From positions 7,502-52,604 of the forward strand of contig NZ_JAHDIG010000032.1 of NCBI RefSeq assembly GCF_020630935.1: 45,103 bases of DNA, written 5' to 3'. The notes below the pieces were generated by a model. That model made no database searches, had not been told where the DNA came from, and saw only the letters and a list, made by a program, of their open reading frames with translations. Below are positions 8,151 through 16,583 of this stretch, in pieces. The stretch's first letter is position 1. The number at the start of each line of letters is the position of its first letter. The DNA comes from Bernardetia sp. GTDB taxonomy: Bacteria; Bacteroidota; Bacteroidia; Cytophagales; Bernardetiaceae. The position numbers were made by a program, and so were the translations under genes.

Positions 8151-9494
8151 ATGAACCGACAGTTATTCTCCTTAGTTTTTGTTTGCATACTTCTTTTGTT
8201 AGATGTATATATTTTTCAACTTATCAAAACCCTAACACTTTCTTCAACAGAAACTACTCGCAGAACTATACATTTTATCTACTGGGGAATAAATTTTCTC
8301 ACGCTTGGAGGTATTATTTTCTATAATTTTTTCCCAGCCGACCAAATTCCTTATACATTCAGACAGTTTTTACTCACTTGGGCATTTATGCTCTATTTTT
8401 CTAAATTGTTTGGTGCATTGGTGCTTCTTTTAGATGATTTTATTCGTCTTTGTATTTGGATTTATCAAAAAATAACGCCTAATGAAGTTTCTCAAGTTGT
8501 AGAAAATGGAAAACAAACTTTAGAAGAAATAGAAGATGATACAAATAAAATTCCTCGTTTGGAGTTCTTGATGAAAGCAGGCGTAGTAGCAATGGCAACA
8601 CCACTCGTTACGATGAGTTGGGGAATTGTTTCTGGAGCGCATGACTATACAGTCAGAAAAAAAACACTTGTTTTGCCTAATCTACCCAAAGCATTTGATG
8701 GAATCAAGATAGTGCAGATTTCGGATGTACATTCTGGAAGTTTTTTTAATAAAAAAGCCGTAGAAGGTGGCGTAGATTTGATTTTGAAGCAAAAACCAGA
8801 TGTAATCTTATTTACTGGCGACTTAGTAAATAATATGGCAAAGGAAATGAAAGACTATCAAGATATTTTTAGTAAGCTCAAAGCTCCAATGGGAGTGTAT
8901 TCTACATTAGGAAACCACGATTATGGAGACTATGTACGTTGGGAGTCAGTAGCAGCCAAGCGAAAAAATTTGGAAGACCTCAAGCAAACTCACGGAAGAA
9001 TGGGCTGGAAACTTCTTATGAACGAACATCATTTTTTAGAAACGAATAATGAAAAAATAGCACTTATCGGAATAGAAAATTGGGGCGCAAAAGGAAATTT
9101 TGCTCGTCATGGAGATTTAGAAAAAGCCTATCAAGGTTCGCAAGATGCGCCAGTAAAAATATTGCTCTCGCACGACCCTAGTCATTGGGATGCACAAGTA
9201 AATGGTTCAAAGGCGCATCTTTATAAAGAGTATTACGATAAAATGAATATTCAAAAAAGAGCCTTCAAAGATATTGATTTGATGTTGGCAGGACACACAC
9301 ACGGAATGCAATTTGGCGTAGATACAGAGGTTTTTAGATGGAGTCCTGTAAAGTATATGTATGAGCAGTGGGCAGATTTATACAAGCATGAAAATCAGTA
9401 TTTATATGTCAATCGTGGTTTTGGCTACATTGGCTACCCAGGTAGAATTGGAATTTTGCCTGAAATTACAGTTTTGGAACTCAAATCTGCATAA
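8151..9494 (+). CDS. Membrane-anchored calcineurin-like metallophosphoesterase (YkuE/YaeI type)
   Basis: The 447-residue protein has hydrophobic segments at about 6-27, 42-62, 72-104 and 140-160, then a calcineurin-like phosphoesterase domain from about 185. All five metal-binding blocks are present: QISDVHSG (Asp192, His194), LFTGDLVNN (Asp224), STLGNHDYGD (Asn255, His256), LLSHDPSHWD (His341) and LAGHTHGMQFG (His382, His384). This is the arrangement of the YkuE/YaeI branch, some of whose members act on phospholipid or UDP-diacylglucosamine-like substrates. The substrate here cannot be told. The catalytic domain follows the last membrane segment. The gene stands alone and is followed by two terminators. 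Family confidence is high. Confidence 0.9.
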   Translation: MNRQLFSLVFVCILLLLDVYIFQLIKTLTLSSTETTRRTIHFIYWGINFLTLGGIIFYNFFPADQIPYTFRQFLLTWAFMLYFSKLFGALVLLLDDFIRLCIWIYQKITPNEVSQVVENGKQTLEEIEDDTNKIPRLEFLMKAGVVAMATPLVTMSWGIVSGAHDYTVRKKTLVLPNLPKAFDGIKIVQISDVHSGSFFNKKAVEGGVDLILKQKPDVILFTGDLVNNMAKEMKDYQDIFSKLKAPMGVYSTLGNHDYGDYVRWESVAAKRKNLEDLKQTHGRMGWKLLMNEHHFLETNNEKIALIGIENWGAKGNFARHGDLEKAYQGSQDAPVKILLSHDPSHWDAQVNGSKAHLYKEYYDKMNIQKRAFKDIDLMLAGHTHGMQFGVDTEVFRWSPVKYMYEQWADLYKHENQYLYVNRGFGYIGYPGRIGILPEITVLELKSA

Positions 9495-9510
9495 ATGAGA
9501 GAGAAATAAT

Positions 9511-9543
9511 AAAACCATAATTCAGAGATAGAATTATGGTTTT
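9511..9543 (+). terminator. First of two tandem terminators after the metallophosphoesterase
   Basis: A 13-bp perfect stem AAAACCATAATTC / GAATTATGGTTTT (9511-9523 with 9531-9543), seven-base loop, T-rich 3' side. Confidence 0.8.
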
Positions 9544-9553
9544 ATTGTTCTAC

Positions 9554-9587
9554 AAAAAAAGCAAATTTATAAAGTTTGCTTTTTTTT
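9554..9587 (+). terminator. Second tandem terminator
   Basis: AAAAAAAGCAAA (9554-9565) pairs with TTTGCTTTTTTT (9575-9586) and ends in an eight-base T tract. The A/T symmetry would let it work in both directions. Confidence 0.75.
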
Positions 9588-9588
9588 C

Positions 9589-9653
9589 GGTCTGCTCTAC
9601 GAGGCTGACCTTATTATCATCTGTTAGGTCAGCCCGATAGGGCAGCACCGATA
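9589..9653. repeat. Long-stem palindromic repeat, copy 1
   Basis: The left side GGTCTGCTCTA-CGA-GGCTGACCT (9589-9611) folds onto AGGTCAGCC-CGA-TAGGGCAG-C-ACC (9626-9649). The inner stem is 9 bp perfect, the middle CGA/CGA is an internal loop, and the outer stem is 8 bp with one T-G wobble plus a 3-bp end. A second, shortened copy lies at 20010-20058, more than 10 kb away. It is not followed by a T tract on either strand, so it is not an ordinary terminator. It is more like a dispersed REP-type element or an RNA stabiliser. Confidence 0.75.
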
Positions 9654-9687
9654 CATTTTTAGGTGTAATTGAGTTTTTATTTTGGTA

Positions 9688-10023
9688 TTAGTTAGAGTGA
9701 TTGTCTCCCCCTAGGCTGTAATAATTGTTTTCTTCGTCTTCCGAACCAATGCTCTCTTGTCTATCATCCAGTTCAGAACCAGGAACATCGATGGTTTCGC
9801 CTTCAAAATTAGACTGTGCATTATGAGGTGGTGTTTCTTGATAAAATTCGTTGCTACTATTTGGAGTAGGAATATGTTTATCTACAACCAAATCATTTTC
9901 ATTATCGATAGGAGCTACTTTTTTTCCTTTGTTGTAAATATCCTCCTTTGGGTCGTAATCAAATTTATCCTTAAAGTATTCTTGTGAGTTAGATGAATTT
10001 CTTTCTTTATTTTCGGTCTTCAT
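9688..10023 (-). CDS. Conserved acidic, disordered small protein
   Basis: The 111-residue product is very hydrophilic, with many Asn, Glu, Asp and Ser and no hydrophobic core or signal peptide. It is expected to be largely unfolded. The C-terminal part IDVPGSELDDRQESIG followed by SEDEENNYYSLGGDNHSN resembles a short motif I recall from small uncharacterised proteins in other Bacteroidota, which supports it being a real gene. The opposite-strand open frame in the same place has no recognisable feature. The gene ends 35 bases from the hairpin repeat and is separated by 116 bases from the terC gene upstream. Function unknown. Confidence 0.7.
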   Translation of the reverse strand: MKTENKERNSSNSQEYFKDKFDYDPKEDIYNKGKKVAPIDNENDLVVDKHIPTPNSSNEFYQETPPHNAQSNFEGETIDVPGSELDDRQESIGSEDEENNYYSLGGDNHSN

Positions 10024-10139
10024 AATAATAAAAGTTTTAGATTAAAAAATGAGAGATTCCGAATCTCCTTTCATCTAATAAACACTAAAAACGATATGAA
10101 TGTTGAAAATAATTTGAAAAATAAGTTGTAAAGCCTATT

Positions 10140-11327
10140 CTAGCCTACATTTTTAATGTCTCCTTTATCCTCTTTTTGGGGAAGCACTGGTTCTTTTTGA
10201 GGGAATAGTACAGAAGCCAAAATACTTAGAGCTAGAATCCCTAAAATAATAAAAATAGAGTGCTGATTGGTAAAACCGAGCGTTTTGAGCCAACTGCCTG
10301 CCAGCATTTTCAAACCGATATAAGTTAGTAAGAATGCCAAGCCAAGTTTGAGATAATGGAAAAGGTGCATAATGTTCGAAAGGAAAAAGAACATAGAACG
10401 CAAGCCTAAAATGGCAAAAATATTTGAGAAAAATACCACATAAGGGTCTTGTGTAACAGCAAAAATAGCTGGAATAGAATCGACAGCAAAAATCAAATCT
10501 GTAAATTCAATTACCAATACGACAATGAAAAGAGGAGTTACTGCCCAAACAATTCTTTTATTTCGCACTCTATTTTTATTGGCTATTATTTTTTTATTGG
10601 AAATGCTTTTTGTGAGGAGTGTATCTTCATACGTAGGCAACGGAATAAAAAAATGAGAACCTACATAACGTGGATAAACATTGAAAACTTTAGAAGCCCA
10701 CTTTACAACAAAATTATCATCTTTATCAATTTCTTCTTCCTCTTCTCCTTTTACAAACTCATAAAACATTTTGCCTCCTGTAAAAATCAAAAATATTCCG
10801 AAAATATATAATACCCAGTGAGCGTGTTCGATAATAGTTGCGCCAAGGAAAATAAAGAGAAAACGCATTATGATAGCTCCCAAAATCCCCCAAAAAAGTA
10901 CTTTTTTATAATATTTTTCAGCTACTCCAAAGGAGCTAAAAATCAAGATAATGACAAAAATATTATCTACCGAAAGCGAATATTCTAGTAAGTAGCCTGT
11001 AATGAAGTCTAAAGACATTCGGTCTCTATAATTCTGAACACTTTGTGCAAAGTCTCCTTCTACCAAAATAGCAGCTCTGTCTTCTTCTGGAATATATTTT
11101 TGCACTACTGCTACTACATCTTCATAGTTTTCTATGCCGTGTACTAGGTCGCCATAAAAATCTAAGAACACCCAAAAACCAAGTGCCAAACATACCCAAA
11201 AAATACTCCAAATAGTAGCTTCTTTAAACGAAATGATATGATTTTCTTTCGAAAAAACACCCAAATCAACCAAAAGAATAAGGACTATAAAGACAGTGAA
11301 GACACCAAAAAATATATATTCGTTCAT
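10140..11327 (-). CDS. TerC/Alx family membrane protein
   Basis: A 395-residue polytopic protein with about nine membrane segments. The family signature TGYLLEYSLSVDNIFVIILIF appears at about 110-130 and a second signature, EFTDLIFAVDSIPAIFAVTQDP, at about 270-290; both carry intramembrane acidic residues typical of TerC proteins. Members related to Alx/MeeF take part in manganese export, often tied to alkaline pH. The name TerC comes from tellurite resistance, which is not shown here. The central loop (EEEEEIDKDD) is acidic and cytoplasmic by inference. It lies downstream of the NhaC gene on the same strand, but 290 bases of gene-free AT-rich DNA separate them, so it probably has its own promoter. 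Confidence 0.9.
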   Translation of the reverse strand: MNEYIFFGVFTVFIVLILLVDLGVFSKENHIISFKEATIWSIFWVCLALGFWVFLDFYGDLVHGIENYEDVVAVVQKYIPEEDRAAILVEGDFAQSVQNYRDRMSLDFITGYLLEYSLSVDNIFVIILIFSSFGVAEKYYKKVLFWGILGAIIMRFLFIFLGATIIEHAHWVLYIFGIFLIFTGGKMFYEFVKGEEEEEIDKDDNFVVKWASKVFNVYPRYVGSHFFIPLPTYEDTLLTKSISNKKIIANKNRVRNKRIVWAVTPLFIVVLVIEFTDLIFAVDSIPAIFAVTQDPYVVFFSNIFAILGLRSMFFFLSNIMHLFHYLKLGLAFLLTYIGLKMLAGSWLKTLGFTNQHSIFIILGILALSILASVLFPQKEPVLPQKEDKGDIKNVG

Positions 11328-11617
11328 AAAAATTGCTGACTACAAACACCTGTGTAAGAAAGGTGTGCTTATATGTATTGAATAGGCTTTTTTTGTAAAT
11401 ATTGTTTTCTACAATGCGTATTCGTTATTTTAATTTAATAGATTTTGATGGATAGTACGTTGCTAAACGGAAATTCAACTAGACGTGAAATTGTATAGTT
11501 TTAGAATACTTTTAACAAAGAAAGTCAAAAAATGTGATAATTCTATGTATAATTTTGAAAAAATACCAAAACTAGAGTTTTTGAATGGCTATATGAAAAT
11601 TTGAAGTTGAGTTAAAC

Positions 11618-13156
11618 TTATTTTTTTTCTATAGTTTCGCCTGTTTTGGGGTCTATCTTCCTAATCTGTATTCCTACATAGCCAAATATAATACTCATAA
11701 ATGGACTAATAATATTGAAAAAACAGTAAGGAGCATAATCTAAGGTGGCTACTTTCAAAACTCCTGCTTGTGTTGCACCACACGTATTCCAAGGAATCAA
11801 CACTGAAGTAACTGTTCCAGAATCTTCAAGTGTTCGGCTTAGGTTTTCTGGGGCAAGTCCTTTTTTACGAAACGCATTAGCATACATTTTTCCTGGTACA
11901 ACGACAGCCAAATACTGGTCTGAAGCAGTAAGGTTAAAAACTACACAAGTACCCACAGTAGCTGCAATCATTGAGCCTGTGGAGTGCGCCAAAGAAATAA
12001 CAGCATTACTAATACGAGCCAACATTCCTGCCGAATCCATTACTCCTCCAAAAATCATGGCACATAAAATTAGCCAAATTGTGTTCAGCATTCCACTCAT
12101 TCCACTACTAGAAAGTAATCCGTTTACTGTTTCACTATCTGTAACAAGACTTACATCTCCAAACATTGCCATCATAACAGCCGTATAACCTCCAAAGTTT
12201 TCTAAGGCAAAAAGTCGCATATTTCTGTATGTTGTTTCAGGCTCTTTGCTCAAAGCTTCTAAGATAGGAGCAACGTTGGCTACTTGCTCTACAACTTCGG
12301 GTTGAAAAATAAGGGCAAATATGCCTCCTAAAAGACTTCCAATCAAAAGTGAAGGCAAAGCAGGAACTTTACGAACAATCAAAGCAATTACAATAACAGG
12401 CACTAAAAAAAGAAGTGGACTTACATTGAACTTCCCTTCAATCGCAGCTAAAATTTCATTGATGTTATCAGAAGAAGCCGTATTATCGCTTGTTAATCCA
12501 ATAATTAGAAATAAAATGAGCGTAATTGTAAAAGATGGAACAGTTGTATAAAGCATATAGCGAATATGCGTAAAGAGGTCTGTTCCAGCCATAGCAGGTG
12601 CAAGGTTAGTAGTATCAGAGAGAGGAGACATTTTATCTCCAAAATAAGCTCCTGAAATAATTGCTCCAGCAACCAAACCTTCGCTAAAACCAAGTGCAGC
12701 ACCGATGCCTAAAAGGGCAATTCCTACAGTGGCTATCGTCGACCAAGAACTTCCTGTTCCCAAAGAAACTAAAGCACAAACAATACAAGAGGCAACTAAA
12801 AAAAATGTAGGTGTCAGAACTTGCAAGCCATAATAAATAAGAGCTGGAACAATTCCACTAAGCATCCATGTTCCTGCCAATGCTCCAATCATTAGCAAAA
12901 TCAGAACGGCTGACATAGCCGAATTAATGCTATCTAAAACGCCATCCATGACTTGATTCCAAGTCATTTTAAGATACCAAGCAATCAGTCCTGCTACTGC
13001 ACCAGCCAAAAGTAAAGCCACTTGGTTTGCACCTCCAGTAGCATTGTCTCCAAAAATCAGAACGTTTAAAACCAATAAAACGACAAGAGATAAAATAGGA
13101 ATAAGCGATTGAAAAAGTGTAGGAGTAGGTGTGTTTGTTTCAGAAGGAGTGGACAT
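11618..13156 (-). CDS. nhaC: NhaC family Na+/H+ antiporter
   Basis: A 512-residue inner-membrane protein with about twelve hydrophobic segments. The NhaC-type features are LALGTGSSW-like SLGTGSSWSTIATVGIALLG (about 133-152), GAYFGDKMSPLSDTTNLAPA (about 172-191) and the late LIPWNTCGATQAGVLKVAT. The family exchanges Na+ for H+, sometimes coupled to organic acids such as malate and lactate. Conserved Asp and Ser residues in GDKMSPLSDTTN are the expected ion-binding region. The gene begins at ATG 13156 and follows the membrane-protein gene at 13208 by 51 bases, a spacer filled by a short heptad repeat tract. Substrate preference within the NhaC family is not readable from sequence. Confidence 0.92.
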   Translation of the reverse strand: MSTPSETNTPTPTLFQSLIPILSLVVLLVLNVLIFGDNATGGANQVALLLAGAVAGLIAWYLKMTWNQVMDGVLDSINSAMSAVLILLMIGALAGTWMLSGIVPALIYYGLQVLTPTFFLVASCIVCALVSLGTGSSWSTIATVGIALLGIGAALGFSEGLVAGAIISGAYFGDKMSPLSDTTNLAPAMAGTDLFTHIRYMLYTTVPSFTITLILFLIIGLTSDNTASSDNINEILAAIEGKFNVSPLLFLVPVIVIALIVRKVPALPSLLIGSLLGGIFALIFQPEVVEQVANVAPILEALSKEPETTYRNMRLFALENFGGYTAVMMAMFGDVSLVTDSETVNGLLSSSGMSGMLNTIWLILCAMIFGGVMDSAGMLARISNAVISLAHSTGSMIAATVGTCVVFNLTASDQYLAVVVPGKMYANAFRKKGLAPENLSRTLEDSGTVTSVLIPWNTCGATQAGVLKVATLDYAPYCFFNIISPFMSIIFGYVGIQIRKIDPKTGETIEKK

Positions 13157-13160
13157 TTAT

Positions 13161-13183
13161 TAGTTATGAATGGTGAATGTTAG
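13161..13183 (-). repeat. Short heptad repeat tract
   Basis: Read on the minus strand this spacer gives TAACATT CACCATT CATAACT, three 7-base units of which the first two end in ATT. It matches the pattern of longer tracts at 22387-22428 and 22511-22552. Confidence 0.5.
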
Positions 13184-13207
13184 GTAATTTAGATGTACAA
13201 TACATCA

Positions 13208-14647
13208 TTATTTTTGAAGCAAATTAATAAAAAATTCATCTAAACGCATAATAATCCCAAAAATAAAAAAGGGTAAGAAACCAACCTTGTACCTAATAAT
13301 AGCTCCAACATTGGGCGCAGAAAGAGCTAAAAGTGTTGCCATTCCAAGGCAAAAAATAATTCCTAAACACCACAAAACAATTAAAGTATTAGGTTTTGAT
13401 TTTGGAGAAAATAAAAACCGAATCTGATAGGCTAACTTCTTGATAGAAATAGTTTGTATGAGTAAAAATAAGATAACCCAGTTTTCAATGGCAGAAGCCA
13501 ATTTGTAATAGTTGAAATCAGATGTGCCAAAGGAAGAAAAGTCTATTGCTAAAGGAAAAAATAGTCCTGCCAAGAGTGCTTTTGGACTTTGTTCAAAGAG
13601 TTGAAAAAGACTAGGGTAATTTTTGTAAGCTCGGTGTCCATACTGGTCTTGAAAATAATTTTGATGAAGAGGCTCAAAATCGTAATCATATACAAAATAT
13701 ATTTGACTATCAAAGTCAGATTTGGATAGGATATTTTGTTGATTGATAAAAATAGCTTCTGAAATGCGTGAAAGCCATAAATTAGGATGAAGATTGGAAG
13801 CTAAACCAACAATACAAACAAAGCTGCCTAAAAATACAAGTAACTGAAAGCGAATACTTTTTTTGAAAAAATAAACAGTAAAAAAACTGACTCCAAAGGC
13901 GATAAGAAGAGGAACAAGTAGAGCAAAATAATAGTATTTGAGCAAAAAAAGACAAACACATAAAATTAGAAATGAAATTGATTTTATAACAATTCCTGTA
14001 AAGGATGATTTTTTGCTTTTTGTATCTTCATACTCTTTGAAGTATTCCAAGATATCTAAAAAGAAAGCTATTAGTAATCCCATAATGAACCACATAAAAC
14101 TCTCTTTCATCAGAGAAGATGACCAAAAAGCAACGGAAGGACTAAAGAAAAATCCAATGTAGAGAGCAAGTTTGATTTGTCTTGCTTTATTTTTTGAGTT
14201 ACTCTCTTGAATAAACCAATTTGCCAAACGGTTTGCACATGCCCAAAGCCCAATAAAGGCTATAAAAGAACTGTAAAGGCTAGTCAAATACATATTTTGT
14301 GCTGCTAAAAGATTCAGAAGACTCAAATAACGTACAAAGAAAAATGCTCTTTCGCCTTCAGTAGCAAAAACATACTTCCAAGCAGGATTGAGCTTTCCTG
14401 TTAGTAGGAAGTTGAGATAACCTATAGTATCACTCCAAAAATAATTGCTTAGTCGGACAATATCTTGTTTGTAAAAAATAAGGTCTGGAAGAATAGCAAA
14501 ACTCAAATGAAGTTGGTACAACAAAAACCCACAAAAAAGTTTGAAGCCTAAAGCGAAAAAATATGTTTTTGATAAAATCTCATTTATATTACAGTAATAA
14601 TGAGTAGAAATAATTCCTAGAAAAAGCAGTGTGGATAGTAATATCAT
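13208..14647 (-). CDS. Polytopic membrane protein of unknown function (glycosyltransferase/polymerase-like topology)
   Basis: I cannot name this 479-residue protein. It has about ten to twelve hydrophobic segments and no soluble domain of note. One long loop (about 290-345, with many aromatic residues such as FVYDYDFEPLHQNYFQDQYGHRAY) is probably periplasmic. The stretch FFSPSVAFWSSSLMKESFMWF (about 170-190) resembles a motif seen in Bacteroidota membrane proteins linked with exopolysaccharide or lipid-linked sugar work, such as Wzy-like or GT-C-like proteins. That is similarity of topology, not proof. It starts at ATG 14647 and lies 51 bases upstream of nhaC on the same strand, so the two could be cotranscribed. 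Confidence 0.6.
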   Translation of the reverse strand: MILLSTLLFLGIISTHYYCNINEILSKTYFFALGFKLFCGFLLYQLHLSFAILPDLIFYKQDIVRLSNYFWSDTIGYLNFLLTGKLNPAWKYVFATEGERAFFFVRYLSLLNLLAAQNMYLTSLYSSFIAFIGLWACANRLANWFIQESNSKNKARQIKLALYIGFFFSPSVAFWSSSLMKESFMWFIMGLLIAFFLDILEYFKEYEDTKSKKSSFTGIVIKSISFLILCVCLFLLKYYYFALLVPLLIAFGVSFFTVYFFKKSIRFQLLVFLGSFVCIVGLASNLHPNLWLSRISEAIFINQQNILSKSDFDSQIYFVYDYDFEPLHQNYFQDQYGHRAYKNYPSLFQLFEQSPKALLAGLFFPLAIDFSSFGTSDFNYYKLASAIENWVILFLLIQTISIKKLAYQIRFLFSPKSKPNTLIVLWCLGIIFCLGMATLLALSAPNVGAIIRYKVGFLPFFIFGIIMRLDEFFINLLQK

Positions 14648-14947
14648 TCTATAAAACTAAACTTGTTTTTTGTAAAGACACTTTTTTTAAACATTTTTGT
14701 AAAAGTTAGAAAATACTATAACAGAATTTCTATAAAGCCTTTTCCTACAAAGCAAAATACTATTTTCTTTTTTAGCAAAAGTTTTGAAGGTGAAAATACT
14801 GCTAATGAAATTTCTAAAGTCATCAAATTCCTAAAAAAATAAAAAAGAACGTTTTTTGCTTACCATTAAAAGAAATCAGTAGAGCAACTTTATAAGTTAT
14901 TTTATGTGATTTGAAAGAATATCCTACCCAAAATAAGTCCATTTTAT

Positions 14948-16237
14948 ATGAATAAAGAATTACGACTGCACCAGCTATTGAGAAAAAAAGTGTTCCTACT
15001 CACTTATGTTTGTTTTTTACTTACCTTTTCTTCATTTATATTTTCAAACAGCACTACCAATAACAACTGTTCTTATTTTTCAGAAAGTGGAAACAGAAAT
15101 GCTATTTTTCCTCTAAGTTATCTTCCCAATAGTGTGAATTTTGTTCTGAATAGTCCTTCAGATGAACTTATCGACGGACGCTTTACCATAGGCTATGGAA
15201 ATAAAAGTATTTTATTTGGCTATCCTTATTCTTTTTCTACCTCACATTTTGTCTTACAATCAAGTGGGAAATACGCTTCCAATAATCCAGAACTATCACA
15301 AACAAAAGCATTAAAAGGAGTTTTGGTTTCAGAAATTGATGAATATTCAAATACTATTTTTACTTCTAAGGTTATTTATACGTATGACAATTTACTCATC
15401 ACACAAACCTTAGAGCCTGTGGGAGAAAATTTGGAAGATTTGGAAAATACATCGAAGGGAAATTTCTACAAAATAGAATATGAAATAGAAAATCAGTCGG
15501 ATGCACCTAGAGATATAGAGTTTACACTGCTATTAGACCCTATGATAGATGCTGATGATGTTTGTAAAATGTCAGCAAATGGTTCTAATATTAAGATGGA
15601 TAAAAAATTTGAGAGTGAGAATATTCCTTTTCATTTTTCATTTTATAATGGAGACTTACAAGCACAACTCATAACAAAACACCAAAAAGCTATCAGCCCA
15701 GATTTAGCTTATATTGGTCAGTGGGCATATCTGACCAGTGTTTTACAGTTAGAACAACAAGACGTAGGAAAATATACTGATGATAGTGCAATTATTTTGA
15801 GATGGAACTCACAGCCTTTGAAAAAAGGAGAATTACGCACTTTTAGAGTATTTTATGGAGTTCCGAAAGGAAAATCTGGAATCAATCTGCAACATCACAA
15901 TCCTAATAAAAAATCTCAAATTACACTGTATTTTGATGCCAATGAAAGTGTTTTAAGCGATACAGAAGAAGCTCGCTTGAGAGATTTTATTGGCGCAAGG
16001 CGTTGGAAAGCAGCTTTAGTAGAAGGTTACACAGATGCTAAAGGTTCTGAAAAGCTAAATTTAGAGCTTTCTAAAGATAGAATTAGTGGCGTAAGTTATG
16101 CCTTACAGATGTTTGGAATCAAGTACGAAAAAATATTGCGAAAGTCTCACGGAGAATTTTTTGCTCGTGATGATTCTGCTGCCAGAGGAAAAGGAGAACA
16201 ATCTGATAGAAAAGTAGTGGTAACAGTGTGGAGATAA
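14948..16237 (+). CDS. OmpA-family outer-membrane/peptidoglycan-linking protein
   Basis: The 429-residue protein starts with a signal segment (KVFLLTYVCFLLTFSSFIF, about 14-32). The C-terminal 110 residues are an OmpA-like peptidoglycan-binding domain: ITLYFDANESVLSDTEEARL at about 319-338, then VEGYTDAKGSEKLNLELSKDR, and a final arginine-rich segment GKGEQSDRKVVVTVW. The Asp and Arg residues that hold diaminopimelate in OmpA domains are in place (GYTDAKG and SDRKVVV). The N-terminal 290 residues are a beta-rich domain I do not recognise (IEYEIENQSDAPRDIEFTLL, LDPMIDADD). They do not look like an eight-stranded barrel, so this may be a periplasmic or surface lectin-like domain tethered to the wall. 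It is transcribed alone. Confidence 0.8.
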   Translation: MNKELRLHQLLRKKVFLLTYVCFLLTFSSFIFSNSTTNNNCSYFSESGNRNAIFPLSYLPNSVNFVLNSPSDELIDGRFTIGYGNKSILFGYPYSFSTSHFVLQSSGKYASNNPELSQTKALKGVLVSEIDEYSNTIFTSKVIYTYDNLLITQTLEPVGENLEDLENTSKGNFYKIEYEIENQSDAPRDIEFTLLLDPMIDADDVCKMSANGSNIKMDKKFESENIPFHFSFYNGDLQAQLITKHQKAISPDLAYIGQWAYLTSVLQLEQQDVGKYTDDSAIILRWNSQPLKKGELRTFRVFYGVPKGKSGINLQHHNPNKKSQITLYFDANESVLSDTEEARLRDFIGARRWKAALVEGYTDAKGSEKLNLELSKDRISGVSYALQMFGIKYEKILRKSHGEFFARDDSAARGKGEQSDRKVVVTVWR

Positions 16238-16583
16238 ATGGGAAGCATAACGAAGCACCAATTTTTATATCTTAAAAAATAAAAATCTACTTTAAATTCT
16301 AATTAACTTTAGCTTTTCTTTTTTAATTTTTCTTGTTTCCTAACTTTAGAAACTTAACTTTGCAGTAGATTTTTCCAAATCTATCTATACTATGTGTGCT
16401 TTTTTTATTTTTTTTACTTATAAAGTATGCTTTTTTGAGCATTACAAGAAATAATTAATGTTTTTAATATAATTATTTTAAATAAGAGTATAAAAATACA
16501 TAAAAACAAGAAAAGGCAATATTTTTTACCTTTTCTATTCTGTATCCTTATTTTGGCTATTTTCTAATCATTTTTAAAAATCT
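16238..16583. other. Gene-free region holding the nhaD promoter and long leader
   Basis: 346 AT-rich bases between the OmpA-family gene and nhaD. A good promoter is seen at 16333-16362. If it is used, the nhaD transcript has a leader of about 215 bases containing several T runs (16391-16410, 16432-16437) and a short inverted repeat ATGC/GCAT around a T run (16427-16442). No known riboswitch class was recognised. Confidence 0.55.
16333..16362 (+). promoter_or_regulatory. Bacteroidota-type promoter for nhaD
   Basis: TTG at 16333-16335, a 19-base spacer, then TAACTTTG at 16355-16362, an exact match to TAnnTTTG. The same -7 octamer is found in the minus-strand promoter at 36947. Transcription would begin near 16369. 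Confidence 0.5.
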
